Below, in pieces: positions 16,524-25,589 of a DNA stretch of 36,448 bases. Origin of the DNA: Bacillota bacterium. Its GTDB lineage: Bacteria > Bacillota > TC1. The notes under the pieces are model-generated. The model was not told where the DNA came from, did not search any database, and saw only the letters and a list, made by a program, of their open reading frames with translations. The position numbers and the translations under genes are program-made. The stretch lies in assembly GCA_024635925.1 (NCBI GenBank), contig JAGXHY010000024.1, positions 1 to 36,448 on the forward strand, in the 5' to 3' direction. Numbering within the stretch: position 1 is the first letter of the stretch; every line of letters begins with the position of its first letter.

Positions 16524-16887
16524 TGAGCGAGGATCTATGGTTATTGAGGGTGTTATAATTTTTCCAATATTTCTTTTATTGGTGTTTTGTTTTGGGTCTT
16601 TTATGAGTTATTTTACTGTTTCTTCCTATATTAGGCAGAGGGTTGATGGTTATGGTGCTTTTGTTTGTAGTGTTGGTGAGTTTGGTGGTTCTAATTTATC
16701 TTCTATGGTTTCTAGGTCTTATTTAAAATCCTATTTGCTTGAAAATGATTTGTTAAGTGAGGATAGGTTGGTGGTTAGTAGTGATTTTGATGGTGGTTAT
16801 TTGACGGTGAGGGTGGAGTATGGTTTGGATGTTGTTTTGTTTGGTCGGGTTGTTATTACTGATTTTTATGAGAGGCGGTTATGGTGA
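16501..16887 (+). CDS. TadE-like pseudopilin
   Basis: The product has the class III pseudopilin pattern SERGSMVIEGVIIFPIF: a short basic leader, a Gly, a Glu five residues later, and then a hydrophobic helix. This matches TadE-like proteins. The body (SYIRQRVDGYGAFVC...) is about 100 residues. The start is uncertain. GTG 16501 gives a sensible leader, but GGAGG abuts it with no spacer. ATG 16537 has GAGCGAGG at a short distance but would remove the leader before the glycine. It overlaps the DUF5702-like gene in another frame and ends seven bases into the next one. Confidence 0.6.
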   Translation: MCPCLLISERGSMVIEGVIIFPIFLLLVFCFGSFMSYFTVSSYIRQRVDGYGAFVCSVGEFGGSNLSSMVSRSYLKSYLLENDLLSEDRLVVSSDFDGGYLTVRVEYGLDVVLFGRVVITDFYERRLW

Positions 16888-17642
16888 TGAGTGATGAATT
16901 TGAGGGGTTTTTGGTAGAGGGTTTTAGTTTGTCTTATAGAGGTCCTGGTAGTGTATCTGCTCGGGATGATTTTTTATTGAAGGGTAATGGTGTTGATTTT
17001 CTTCTTCCTTTGTATTTTTATAGGGATGGTTTTGATATGGTGTTTGTTTATGATTTGGAGGGTGGTTATTCTCTTGGGGAGAGGGTTAATCGTGGTGATG
17101 GGGATATTGGTGTAAGTGATTTTGTTTCTATTTTGGAGAGGGTTGATTATGTTAGTGGGGAGTATTTTTTTGATCTTTCATCTTTTTATATTAGTTTAGA
17201 GTCTGTTGTTTATTCTATGAAGGATGGTGGTTGTGGTTTGGTTTATTGTCCTTTGTATAGGGGGGATTTTTGGGGTAGTATATTGTCTTTGTTTGGTAGT
17301 ATTTTTAGTAATGAAGTATGGTTTGGTGAGTATTTGAATAGGTTGGAGGGTCTTGGTAGTTGTTTTTCTATCAAGTCTTTTGTTTCGATGGTTGGTTGTT
17401 TTGGTGAGGGTAGGGTTGGTAGTGGTTTGGTTAATGGTGTTGTAGATAGGAAGGTTTCTGGTGGTTCTTTGTTTTCTGTTGGTGGTGGTAATGTTGGTGG
17501 TGTGTGTTCTGGTAAGGGGGGTCTTTTGGGTTTTGATTGGTGGGGTTTTGTTGTTTCTTTTGTTTGTGGTGGTGTTGGTAATGTTGGTTTTCTTGTTATG
17601 TTTTTTTTGTTTGTTGGGTATGTGATGGGATTGGTTATTTGA
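16881..17642 (+). CDS. DUF6382-like protein with C-terminal membrane segments
   Basis: The 253-residue protein contains FVYDLEGGYSLGERV and ISDFVSILERV-like text followed by YFFDLSSFYISLESVVYS and GLVYCPLYRGDFWGS. This is the pattern of DUF6382 proteins, which in Firmicutes often accompany Tad-pilus genes and carry a C-terminal FHA domain. Here the FHA domain is absent. Instead there are two hydrophobic stretches near the end (WWGFVVSFVCGG and NVGFLVMFFLFVGYVMG). The ATG at 16881 overlaps the TadE-like stop. The coding strand is extremely G+T-rich. Confidence 0.6.
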   Translation: MVMSDEFEGFLVEGFSLSYRGPGSVSARDDFLLKGNGVDFLLPLYFYRDGFDMVFVYDLEGGYSLGERVNRGDGDIGVSDFVSILERVDYVSGEYFFDLSSFYISLESVVYSMKDGGCGLVYCPLYRGDFWGSILSLFGSIFSNEVWFGEYLNRLEGLGSCFSIKSFVSMVGCFGEGRVGSGLVNGVVDRKVSGGSLFSVGGGNVGGVCSGKGGLLGFDWWGFVVSFVCGGVGNVGFLVMFFLFVGYVMGLVI

Positions 17643-17687
17643 TTGACTTTTTTTGGTGTGTTTGGTAGACTTTAAAAGTAGATATTG

Positions 17688-17769
17688 GCCGAAGTGGCGG
17701 AATGGCAGACGCATACGACTCAAAATCGTACGGGAAACCGTGGGGGTTCAAGTCCCCCCTTCGGCACCA
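17688..17769 (+). tRNA. tRNA-Leu (anticodon CAA)
   Basis: The acceptor stem GCCGAAG pairs with CTTCGGC. The anticodon stem TACGA/TCGTA encloses CTCAAAA, giving anticodon CAA (17721-17723). There is a long variable arm (class II), as expected for Leu. The T arm is GGGGG-TTCAAGT-CCCCC, and CCA is encoded (17767-17769). The tRNA 3' end is a common integrase target, and foreign-looking DNA starts immediately downstream. Confidence 0.97.
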
Positions 17770-17774
17770 GTAGG

Positions 17775-17805
17775 GCATCTCAGAGTTTCTGAGATGCTAT
17801 TTTTT
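17775..17805 (+). terminator. Intrinsic terminator of tRNA-Leu
   Basis: GCATCTCAGA (17775-17784) pairs with TCTGAGATGC (17788-17797), followed by TATTTTTTT. It lies six bases after the CCA end. Confidence 0.88.
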
Positions 17806-17816
17806 TGCGCAAATGT

Positions 17817-17835
17817 ACCCTAAGTGACACCCTAA
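17817..17835 (+). repeat. ACCCTAA direct repeats, possible integrase arm-type sites
   Basis: Two copies of ACCCTAA with 12-base periodicity lie about 50 bases beyond the tRNA 3' end. Paired short direct repeats next to the attachment core are how many tyrosine integrases bind their arm sites. Assignment to the integrase at 30,723 is inference. Confidence 0.35.
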
Positions 17836-17926
17836 ATTTGTATGAATTAACTTACTCAACTTTTTAGCTTCCCGTATGATGCAAAAACGTGCGGGATTTT
17901 TATGATTTATGTTGAAAATTTATTGC

Positions 17927-17971
17927 TGTACAATAATAGGACCTGATAAAAACAAACTATTATTCTGTACA
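17927..17971. repeat. Inverted repeat upstream of the restriction locus
   Basis: TGTACAATAATAG (17927-17939) faces CTATTATTCTGTACA (17957-17971). The arms match over 13 bases apart from two extra bases in the right arm, with 17 bases between. It lies about 220 bases before hsdM. It could be an operator or an RNA hairpin; the half-site TGTACA is itself palindromic. Confidence 0.5.
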
Positions 17972-18191
17972 ATTAAATCATATAAAATCATTCTTTATAT
18001 GTTAGAATATAAAGTATATGATTACTTATATTTTATGCAAAATTAATTACTATGAAAACATTTAATTTAACATGAAATAATTTGATTTTTGTATTATCAA
18101 AAAGATTAAGTTTCATACATACAAAAGTAGAAATAAAACGAACTTAGATTATCGTTTACTAAGAACCATTATTATAATCGGAGGTATATAA

Positions 18192-19739
18192 ATGTCAAGT
18201 AATACACAACGAGCTGAATTACAATCTCAAATCTGGAAAATAGCTAATGATGTCCGTGGATCTGTAGATGGATGGGATTTTAAGCAATATGTTTTAGGAA
18301 CTCTTTTTTATCGTTTTATAAGTGAGAATTTTTCTAATTATATTGAAGGTGGTGACACAAGCCTCAAATATTCAGAACTTTCTGATGATATTATAACTAA
18401 AGAAATAAAGGATGATGCAATTAAAACAAAGGGTTATTTCATTTATCCTAGCCAGTTATTCATAAATATAGCAAAAACAGCTAATACAAATGAAAGTTTG
18501 AATAATGAGTTAGCTGCTATATTTACTGCAATTGAAAGTTCTGCAAATGGTTATCCATCTGAATTGGATATTAAAGGATTATTTACTGATTTTGATACAA
18601 CAAGCAATAGGTTAGGAAATACTGTAATGGAAAAAAATAGTCGTTTAGCGGCGGTCATTAAAGGTGTTGAAGGACTTAATTTTGGAAAATTTGAAGATAA
18701 TCACATAGACCTCTTTGGTGATGCATATGAGTTCTTAATCTCTAATTATGCATCTAATGCAGGGAAATCTGGAGGTGAGTTTTTTACACCTCAGTCTGTA
18801 TCTAAACTTATTGCACAATTAGCAATCCATAATCAAATATCTATTAATAAGATTTATGACCCGGCAGCTGGTTCGGGCTCACTTTTATTACAAGCAAAAA
18901 AACAGTTTGATGATCATATTATTGAAGATGGTTTTTTTGGACAGGAGATTAACCATACGACGTATAACCTTGCTCGTATGAATATGTTTTTACACAATAT
19001 AAACTATGATAAATTTAACATTGCATTAGGAAATACACTTCTAGACCCGCACTTTGGGGATGAGAAACCTTTCGATGCTATTGTTTCAAATCCACCTTAT
19101 TCCATAAATTGGATTGGTAATGATGACCCAACCCTTATTAATGATGAACGTTTTGCTCCTGCAGGAGTATTAGCACCAAAGTCAAAAGCTGATTTTGCAT
19201 TTGTCCTTCATGCACTTAGTTATCTTTCTAGTAAAGGTCGCGCTGCTATAGTTTGTTTTCCTGGTATTTTTTACCGTGGTGGTGCAGAGCAAAAAATCAG
19301 AAAGTATTTAGTTGATAATAATTTTGTTGAAACAATTATTTCATTAGCACCTAACCTCTTTTATGGAACGCCAATAGCTGTTAATATATTGGTTCTTTCT
19401 AAACATAAAAGTGATAATACAATTCAATTTATTGATGCTAGTGGCATAGATTTTTATAAAAAAGAAACTAATAATAACATACTTACTAATAAACATATTG
19501 AACAAATTATGGAAATGTTCGATAGAAAAGAAAATATTAATTATGTAGCACATTCAGTTGAATATGAAAAAATTATTCAAAATGATTATAATCTTTCTGT
19601 AAGTTCTTATGTGATAGCAAGGGATACTAGGGAAGTAATTGATATAAATGTGCTTAATGTAGAGATAAAGAATACTGTATCAAAGATAGATCAGCTTCGT
19701 GCCAAAATTGATAAGATTATTGAGGTGATTGAGTTATGA
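18192..19739 (+). CDS. hsdM: Type I restriction-modification DNA methyltransferase subunit
   Basis: Adenine-N6 methyltransferase subunit, 515 residues. It has an N-terminal HsdM helical domain ([33 protein letters not shown]), [14 protein letters not shown], and the SAM-binding motif DPAAGSGS (residues 223-230). The catalytic motif NPPYS is at residues 300-304. The similarity pattern and gene order match the type IC family (EcoR124I, EcoprrI). The ATG follows CGGAGG. Protection of host DNA needs the HsdS partner encoded next, which overlaps by four bases. Confidence 0.95.
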   Translation: MSSNTQRAELQSQIWKIANDVRGSVDGWDFKQYVLGTLFYRFISENFSNYIEGGDTSLKYSELSDDIITKEIKDDAIKTKGYFIYPSQLFINIAKTANTNESLNNELAAIFTAIESSANGYPSELDIKGLFTDFDTTSNRLGNTVMEKNSRLAAVIKGVEGLNFGKFEDNHIDLFGDAYEFLISNYASNAGKSGGEFFTPQSVSKLIAQLAIHNQISINKIYDPAAGSGSLLLQAKKQFDDHIIEDGFFGQEINHTTYNLARMNMFLHNINYDKFNIALGNTLLDPHFGDEKPFDAIVSNPPYSINWIGNDDPTLINDERFAPAGVLAPKSKADFAFVLHALSYLSSKGRAAIVCFPGIFYRGGAEQKIRKYLVDNNFVETIISLAPNLFYGTPIAVNILVLSKHKSDNTIQFIDASGIDFYKKETNNNILTNKHIEQIMEMFDRKENINYVAHSVEYEKIIQNDYNLSVSSYVIARDTREVIDINVLNVEIKNTVSKIDQLRAKIDKIIEVIEL

Positions 19740-20404
19740 TAAAACCAAATTATATGGAAAAATTACTTGATGGCATTGAGGTTAAGTGGGAAATATTAGG
19801 AGATGTGGCTGAACTTTACGGAGGCCTTTCAGGCAAAAACAAGGAAGACTTTAGTAATGGAAACGCTTTATATATTTCATATAAAAATATATTTGATAAT
19901 ATAGTAATAAATTTTGATAAACTTGAATCTGTTAAAGTGATTGATTCAGAAAATCAACATGAAGTAAAATATGGTGATGTTTTATTTACAGGCTCATCAG
20001 AGACGGCAGAAGACGCAGGTATGTCTTCTGCTGTTACAACAAAATTTGAAGAAAAAGTATATTTGAATAGCTTTTCATTTGGTGTGAGATTTAATGATGA
20101 TATTAATATAATACCAGAATTTTCAAAATATTTATTTCGCAGTCATTTTATGCGTATTGAAATTGCAAAGACGGCTAGTGGTGTTACACGCTTTAACATA
20201 TCTAAAGCAAGATTTAAGAAGCTGCAAATTCCTATTCCACCCATTGAAGTTCAAGAAGAAATCGTCAGTATTTTAGATACCTTCACAGAGCTTACAGCAG
20301 AGCTTACAGCAGAGCTTACAGCAGAGCTTACAGCTCGTAATAAACAATATGAGTATTACCGGAATATGCTTCTTAGTTTTCCGAAAGTGCAGGTTGAAGA
20401 GTAG
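19736..20404 (+). CDS. hsdS: Half-size type I specificity subunit, single target-recognition domain
   Basis: At 222 residues it is about half of a normal HsdS (about 400). It has one target-recognition domain ([16 protein letters not shown] ... [17 protein letters not shown]). This is followed by the conserved helical region [10 protein letters not shown], then [17 protein letters not shown], ending [14 protein letters not shown]. In type IC enzymes the number of TAEL repeats in the central helix sets the spacing between the two half-sites. Engineered or transposon-made half subunits of EcoDXXI dimerise and read palindromic split sites. This protein may do the same naturally. It overlaps hsdM by ATGA and ends one base before prrC, leaving no room for a second domain. 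Confidence 0.92.
   Translation: MIKPNYMEKLLDGIEVKWEILGDVAELYGGLSGKNKEDFSNGNALYISYKNIFDNIVINFDKLESVKVIDSENQHEVKYGDVLFTGSSETAEDAGMSSAVTTKFEEKVYLNSFSFGVRFNDDINIIPEFSKYLFRSHFMRIEIAKTASGVTRFNISKARFKKLQIPIPPIEVQEEIVSILDTFTELTAELTAELTAELTARNKQYEYYRNMLLSFPKVQVEE
20286..20334 (+). repeat. 12-bp tandem repeat (TAEL) in hsdS
   Basis: Four perfect copies of CAGAGCTTACAG plus one base (49 bp of exact 12-bp periodicity). The unit is a multiple of three, so gain or loss of copies keeps the frame and changes the length of the spacer helix by four residues. Confidence 0.95.
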
Positions 20405-20405
20405 T

Positions 20406-21512
20406 ATGGGTGTTTCATTAAATGTTATTGCACAACAGTTAAAGAATAATGATAAAAAAGTTAAACTCATTTATGCTTTTAATGGAAATGGTAAAACAAG
20501 ACTTTCAAGGGAATTTAAATTATTAGTTGCTCCTAATAATGATACAGAAACAGAAGAAACCGGGTTAGTTAGCAAAAATATCATTTACTATAATGCTTTT
20601 ACAGAAGATTTATTCTATTGGGATAATGATTTGGAAAATGATTTTGACTTCAAATTAATGATACAACCTAACACCTTTACTGAATGGGTGCTTAACGAGC
20701 AAGGCCAAGATCAAAATGTTATTAGTTACTTTCAACATTATACCAATCGAACGCTAACACCTAGATTTAACCCAAGTTTTAACGAGGTAACATTTTCTTA
20801 TAAATCAGGAAATGATTCATCTTCACATAATATAAAGATATCAAAGGGTGAAGAAAGTAGTTTTGTTTGGAGTATTTTTTATAGCTTGCTTGATCAAGTA
20901 ATTAACGTACTTAATATACCAGAACTAAGTGAACGAGAAACGGACAAACTTAATCATTTGGAATATGTATTTATTGACGATCCTGTGACATCGCTAGATG
21001 ATAACCATTTAATTCAGTTGGCTGTTGACTTAGCACAATTAATTAAAAAAAGTGAATCGGATTTAAAGTTTATCATTACAACACACAATACTATTTTTTA
21101 TAATGTTTTACACAATGAATTAAAAACTAAGGTATGTTATATGTTAGATCAACTTGAAGATGGTACTTTTGAGCTAAAAGAAAAAAAGGGAGCCTCTAAT
21201 ACGAGCTTTTCATATCATTTACATATAAAGAAGACTATCGAAGAAGCTATTGAAAAAAATCAATTGCAAAAATTTCATTTTACACTTTTACGGAATCTAT
21301 ACGAAAAAACAGCAAGTTTCCTTGGCTTTCAACAATGGGCTGATTTATTACCTGATAATAAGGACGCATATTATAAACGTATTATCAATTTCACAAGTCA
21401 TTCTACTTTGGTAGATGAAATTGTAGCGGAACCAACTATCCAAGAAAAACAGACGATTAAGTTTTTACTTGAACATTTAATTACTACCTATAGCTTTTGG
21501 AAGGAGGCATAA
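20406..21512 (+). CDS. prrC: PrrC-like anticodon nuclease
   Basis: Predicted latent tRNA anticodon nuclease of 368 residues (E. coli PrrC is 396). The N-terminal ATPase part has Walker A in [13 protein letters not shown] (residues 25-37), [13 protein letters not shown], the ABC-type signature ISKGEES, Walker [16 protein letters not shown] (187-201) and [12 protein letters not shown]. The nuclease part has [14 protein letters not shown] and INFTSHSTL. Arg296, Glu300 and His332 have the same spacing as the catalytic Arg320/Glu324/His356 of E. coli PrrC. Gene order hsdM-hsdS-prrC-hsdR equals the E. coli prr locus, where EcoprrI masks PrrC until a phage inhibits restriction. The ATG at 20406 is one base after the hsdS stop; a longer in-frame reading inside hsdS is not credible. 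Confidence 0.94.
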   Translation: MGVSLNVIAQQLKNNDKKVKLIYAFNGNGKTRLSREFKLLVAPNNDTETEETGLVSKNIIYYNAFTEDLFYWDNDLENDFDFKLMIQPNTFTEWVLNEQGQDQNVISYFQHYTNRTLTPRFNPSFNEVTFSYKSGNDSSSHNIKISKGEESSFVWSIFYSLLDQVINVLNIPELSERETDKLNHLEYVFIDDPVTSLDDNHLIQLAVDLAQLIKKSESDLKFIITTHNTIFYNVLHNELKTKVCYMLDQLEDGTFELKEKKGASNTSFSYHLHIKKTIEEAIEKNQLQKFHFTLLRNLYEKTASFLGFQQWADLLPDNKDAYYKRIINFTSHSTLVDEIVAEPTIQEKQTIKFLLEHLITTYSFWKEA

Positions 21513-21514
21513 AA

Positions 21515-24500
21515 ATGTCTAATTATAAACCAATAGCAGAATCTAATAACTTCATAGTATTAGAAAAATATACAAAAATAGAACTATTAGGTACTGGCTA
21601 TCAAACAGAAGCTGACTTAGAAAAAGAACTCATACAAGATTTAGTAAATCAAGGTTATGAACATCTGCCTAATTTAAATAGTCCTGAAAAAATGCTAGTT
21701 AATCTACGCATACAACTACAAAATCTTAATAAGGTTGAATTCAAAGATGCAGAATGGATAAGGTTTTGCGAGCAGTATTTAGATAAACCCAGCGATGGTC
21801 ATATTGATAAAACACGAAAAATTCATGAAAATTACATTTATGATTTTGTATTTGATGATGGTCATATTCAAAATATTTACTTGGTTGATAAAAACAATAT
21901 TTCTAAAAATAAGGTTCAGGTGATATCCCAATTTGAACTAAAAGCAAACCAAGCTAATAGATACGATGTAACCATTCTAGTCAATGGTTTACCTTTAGTG
22001 CATATAGAGTTAAAGAAGCGAGGAGTTGCAATACGAGAAGCCTTTAATCAGGTTCATCGATACAGTAAAGAGAGTTTGAATTCAGAAAACTCTCTATTTA
22101 AATATTTACAGATATTTGTGATTTCTAATGGTACAGATAGCCGATATTTTGCTAATACCACTAAAAGAGACAAAAATAGTTTTGACTTCACTATGAATTG
22201 GGCAAAAGCAGATAATAACCTGATCAAAGATTTAAAAGATTTTACTGCTACATTTTTCAATAAAAATACACTATTAAGTGTATTGCTTAAATATTCAGTT
22301 TTTGATACAACCGATAACCTTCTAGTTATGCGTCCTTATCAAATAGCTGCAACAGAAAGAATACTATGGAAAATTGAAAGCTCATATCTAGCCAAGAAGT
22401 GGAAAACAACTGATGGTGGTGGATTTGTTTGGCATACGACAGGATCTGGTAAAACTCTGACTAGTTTCAAAGCAGCTCGTTTAGCTACTGAGATGGACTT
22501 TATTGATAAAGTATTTTTTGTTGTAGATAGAAAAGACTTAGATTATCAGACAATGAAGGAGTACCAGCGTTTTTCACCTGATAGTGTTAATGGTTCAGAT
22601 AGCACAGCAGGATTAAAACGTAATATTGAAAAAGATGATAATAGAATTATTGTTACGACTATTCAAAAACTGAATAATCTATTAAAGAATGAAATGGAAT
22701 TACCTATATATAATAAGCAAGTAGTATTTATCTTTGATGAAGCTCACCGTTCTCAATTTGGTGAAGCACAGAAAAACATCAATAAAAAGTTTAAGTATTT
22801 TTATCAATTTGGATTTACAGGAACCCCAATTTTTCCTGAAAATGCCTTAGGATCAGACACTACGGCGACTGTCTTTGGAAGACAGCTACACTCCTATGTA
22901 ATTACAGATGCTATTAGGGATGAAAAAGTCTTAAAGTTCAAAGTGGATTATAATGATGTTCGTCCTAAGTTTAAAAATATTGAAACTGAAATTGATGAGG
23001 AAAAACTTTCAGGAGCAGAAAATAAGGAAGCTCTATTACATCCTGAACGGATTAAAGAAATTTCACAATATATTCTTAATAACTTTAGAGTGAAAACCCA
23101 TCGCCTTAACGCAAATGGAAAAGGATTTAATGCAATGTTTGCTGTAAGTAGTGTTAACGCAGCAAAGCTTTACTATGAATCATTGAACAAACTACAAAAG
23201 GATAGTGAAAGATCTCTTAAAATTGCTACTATATTTTCATTTGCTGCTAATGAGGAACAAAGTGCAATAGGTGAAATACTTGATGAAACTTTTGAACCAT
23301 CAGCTATGGATAGCAGTGCAAAAGAATTTTTAAATTTAGCAATTAAAGATTATAATGCTATGTTTATAACTAATTTTGGTGTAGATAGCAATGAATTTCA
23401 AAATTATTATCGTGACCTTGCTAAACGAGTAAAGGACAAGGATATTGATTTGTTGATTGTTGTAGGAATGTTCTTAACTGGTTTTGACGCACCTACATTA
23501 AATACTTTGTTTGTTGATAAGAATCTTAGATATCATGGTTTGATTCAAGCTTTTTCAAGGACGAATCGTATTTATGATTCAACAAAAACATTTGGAAATA
23601 TTGTAACATTTAGAGATTTAGAAAAAGCTACTATAGATGCTATTACTCTTTTTGGTGATAAAAATACTAAAAATGTGGTGCTTGAAAAAAGCTATAAGGA
23701 GTATATGGAAGGTTTCACTGATGTTTTAACTGGAGAGGCTCGTAGAGGTTATTCAGATGTAGTTCAAGAACTGCAAACTCGTTTTCCAAATGTTGAAGAT
23801 ATTGCTACAGAAAAGGATAAAAAAGAATTTGTAAAACTGTTTGGTGAATATTTGCGTATTGAAAATATATTGCAAAATTATGATGAATATTCTGGATTAA
23901 AAGCATTAAATTCAATAGACATTAATGATCCTGATGCTTTGGAAAATTTCAAAGATACTTACTATTTAAATGATGACGACATTACCAGTATGCAAAAAAT
24001 ACAAGTTTTAAAAGAAAGAGCTGTTCAAGATTATCGGTCTTCATATAATGATATACGTGATTGGTTAAGACGTGAAAAGAATGGAGAAGATAAAGAAGCT
24101 TCATCTATTGATTGGGATGATGTTGTTTTTGAAGTAGATCTTTTGAAATCACAAGAAATTAATTTAGATTATATTCTTGAACTTATTTTTGAACATAACA
24201 AGAAGGTAAAAGATAAGACTACTTTAGTTGAAGAAGTTCGTCGCTTAATTAGGTCTAGTGTTGGTAATCGTGCGAAAGAAAGTTTGGTAGTTGATTTTAT
24301 TAACCAAACTGATTTGGATAATATTAAAGATAAGGCTAATATTATTGATGCTTTCTTTTCATTTGCTCAAGCTGAACAAAAAAGAGAAGCTGAAGAATTA
24401 ATCACTAATGAAGGATTAAATGAAGAAGCTGCAAAAAGATATATATTAAGCTCCTTAAAAAGAGAATATGCTAGTGAAAATGGAACGGAACTTAATGAAA

Positions 24501-24613
24501 TACTTCCTAAAATGAGTCCTTTGAATCCTCAATATTTATCAAAAAAACAAAGTGTATTCCAAAAGATTTCAGCTTTTGTTGATAAGTTTAAAGGAGTAGG
24601 TGGAAGAGTTTAA
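21515..24613 (+). CDS. hsdR: Type I restriction endonuclease subunit R
   Basis: Translocase/nuclease subunit of 1032 residues. The N-terminal PD-(D/E)xK nuclease motif is visible as D151...E165-L-K167 ([19 protein letters not shown]). Walker A is TTGSGKT (308-314), the DEAH box is FDEAH (407-411), and FGFTGTPIF and the motif VI-like QAFSRTNR complete the SF2 motor. The C-terminal helical domain ends about residue 1030. ATG 21515 has AAGGAGG upstream and follows the prrC stop by two bases. All motifs expected for activity are intact, so the locus looks functional. Confidence 0.95.
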   Translation: MSNYKPIAESNNFIVLEKYTKIELLGTGYQTEADLEKELIQDLVNQGYEHLPNLNSPEKMLVNLRIQLQNLNKVEFKDAEWIRFCEQYLDKPSDGHIDKTRKIHENYIYDFVFDDGHIQNIYLVDKNNISKNKVQVISQFELKANQANRYDVTILVNGLPLVHIELKKRGVAIREAFNQVHRYSKESLNSENSLFKYLQIFVISNGTDSRYFANTTKRDKNSFDFTMNWAKADNNLIKDLKDFTATFFNKNTLLSVLLKYSVFDTTDNLLVMRPYQIAATERILWKIESSYLAKKWKTTDGGGFVWHTTGSGKTLTSFKAARLATEMDFIDKVFFVVDRKDLDYQTMKEYQRFSPDSVNGSDSTAGLKRNIEKDDNRIIVTTIQKLNNLLKNEMELPIYNKQVVFIFDEAHRSQFGEAQKNINKKFKYFYQFGFTGTPIFPENALGSDTTATVFGRQLHSYVITDAIRDEKVLKFKVDYNDVRPKFKNIETEIDEEKLSGAENKEALLHPERIKEISQYILNNFRVKTHRLNANGKGFNAMFAVSSVNAAKLYYESLNKLQKDSERSLKIATIFSFAANEEQSAIGEILDETFEPSAMDSSAKEFLNLAIKDYNAMFITNFGVDSNEFQNYYRDLAKRVKDKDIDLLIVVGMFLTGFDAPTLNTLFVDKNLRYHGLIQAFSRTNRIYDSTKTFGNIVTFRDLEKATIDAITLFGDKNTKNVVLEKSYKEYMEGFTDVLTGEARRGYSDVVQELQTRFPNVEDIATEKDKKEFVKLFGEYLRIENILQNYDEYSGLKALNSIDINDPDALENFKDTYYLNDDDITSMQKIQVLKERAVQDYRSSYNDIRDWLRREKNGEDKEASSIDWDDVVFEVDLLKSQEINLDYILELIFEHNKKVKDKTTLVEEVRRLIRSSVGNRAKESLVVDFINQTDLDNIKDKANIIDAFFSFAQAEQKREAEELITNEGLNEEAAKRYILSSLKREYASENGTELNEILPKMSPLNPQYLSKKQSVFQKISAFVDKFKGVGGRV

Positions 24614-24758
24614 TTTAAGTGACTAGATTTTATGGATTTGTTCGACTTTTGTTTAGTCACTATGATAAACTTGTACGCATACAAAATTTAGAATTTTGTA
24701 AAAATATTAAGACAAAGTAATAATAAAAGTGAATTAAGGATATTAATTTGGAGGTAAA

Positions 24759-25574
24759 ATGAGTATTTTAATTACAAAGTATTCTGATGTCATACCTAGT
24801 GATGTTAGATCTACAATCTCAAGGCGATATAAAACTGTAACCAAAGCTATAAATCAGGAATTTTGGAGTAGTGCAAGTGATACATTACACAGCTTTTATG
24901 TAGGTTCGTATGGACGGGGAACAGCTGTGAGTACTAGTGATATCGATATTTTAATTGAGATTCCAAAAGCAGAATATAATCGTTACGATAATGTTTATGG
25001 AAATGGTCAATCTAGATTTTTACAGGCTGTGAAAAGTTCAATTCAAGTCTCTTTTCCTAGAAGTGATGTCAGAGCAGATGGACAAGTGGTTAAGATAAAT
25101 TTTTCAGATGGGATTTATTTTGAAGTTTTACCTGCTTTTAAGGTTATTGATTGGTATGGAATTGAATCTTATACTTATCCTGATACCAATATGGGAGGTA
25201 ATTGGAAATCCGCGAATCCTAAAGCCGAGCAAGATGAAATGAAAAGAAAAAATAATAGCAGTAATGGTCTGTTGTTTGATACATGCAAGCATTTAAGAAA
25301 AATAAGAGATAACTATTTCAGTAGTTACCATTTATCAGGAATCGTAATAGATAGCTTTGTATATGCTGCTATGGGGCAATGGCAATGGCAATTAAAGGGT
25401 GATTCATCTTCAGCTGCATTTGGTGATTATGAACGTGTTCTACATAATTATTTGCATCAAAGTATATTGAGTTGGCCTTATAATTCATTAAAAGCTCCAG
25501 GAAGTGGTCAGATTGTTGATGCTGTTTCCAGTATGGAATGCTTGAACAAAGTTCTTAACAAAATAATCGATTAG
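24759..25574 (+). CDS. CD-NTase (SMODS-type nucleotidyltransferase), CBASS-like
   Basis: The 271-residue protein has the Pol-beta nucleotidyltransferase motif GSYGRGTAVSTSDIDIL. Gly49-Ser50 and metal-binding Asp61 and Asp63 are present. A third acidic residue is probably Glu122 in FEVLPAF. A helical C-terminal half follows. This pattern fits the cGAS/DncV-like enzymes that make cyclic oligonucleotides on phage infection. The neighbouring SLATT gene, a known CBASS-type membrane effector, supports this. No Cap2/Cap3 or HORMA/TRIP13 genes are present, so it would be a minimal type I CBASS. The ATG follows GGAGG. Confidence 0.88.
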   Translation: MSILITKYSDVIPSDVRSTISRRYKTVTKAINQEFWSSASDTLHSFYVGSYGRGTAVSTSDIDILIEIPKAEYNRYDNVYGNGQSRFLQAVKSSIQVSFPRSDVRADGQVVKINFSDGIYFEVLPAFKVIDWYGIESYTYPDTNMGGNWKSANPKAEQDEMKRKNNSSNGLLFDTCKHLRKIRDNYFSSYHLSGIVIDSFVYAAMGQWQWQLKGDSSSAAFGDYERVLHNYLHQSILSWPYNSLKAPGSGQIVDAVSSMECLNKVLNKIID

Positions 25575-25589
25575 CAAGGAGGCCTCATT

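Larger units (their letters stand above)
17806..18191 (+). other. Non-coding left edge of the acquired region
   Basis: This stretch holds no credible ORF. It contains two direct ACCCTAA repeats spaced 12 bases apart (17817-17823, 17829-17835). A terminator-like hairpin, TCCCGTA/TGCGGGA plus T-run, lies at 17870-17901, and a large imperfect dyad at 17927-17971. A very AT-rich segment leads to the hsdM ribosome-binding site (GGAGG, 18180-18184). No confident promoter for hsdM was found. Confidence 0.6.

Noticed and set aside
17196..17723. Leftward 175-codon open frame opposite the DUF6382-like gene and into the tRNA
   Set aside because: It exists because the G+T-rich coding strand gives few stop codons on the other strand; the product is Thr/Asn/Lys low-complexity and runs into tRNA-Leu.
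20286..20334. CRISPR-like array
   Set aside because: Tandem repeat without spacers, in frame within hsdS; no cas genes in the window.
20273..20470. Leftward Cys-rich repeat ORF (CKLC units) opposite hsdS
   Set aside because: It is the antisense reading of the TAEL repeat; no RBS or family support.
24618..24661. Terminator after hsdR (AGTGACTA/TAGTCACT)
   Set aside because: The stem is only 8 bp with a 28-base loop and no T-run, so it is not convincing.
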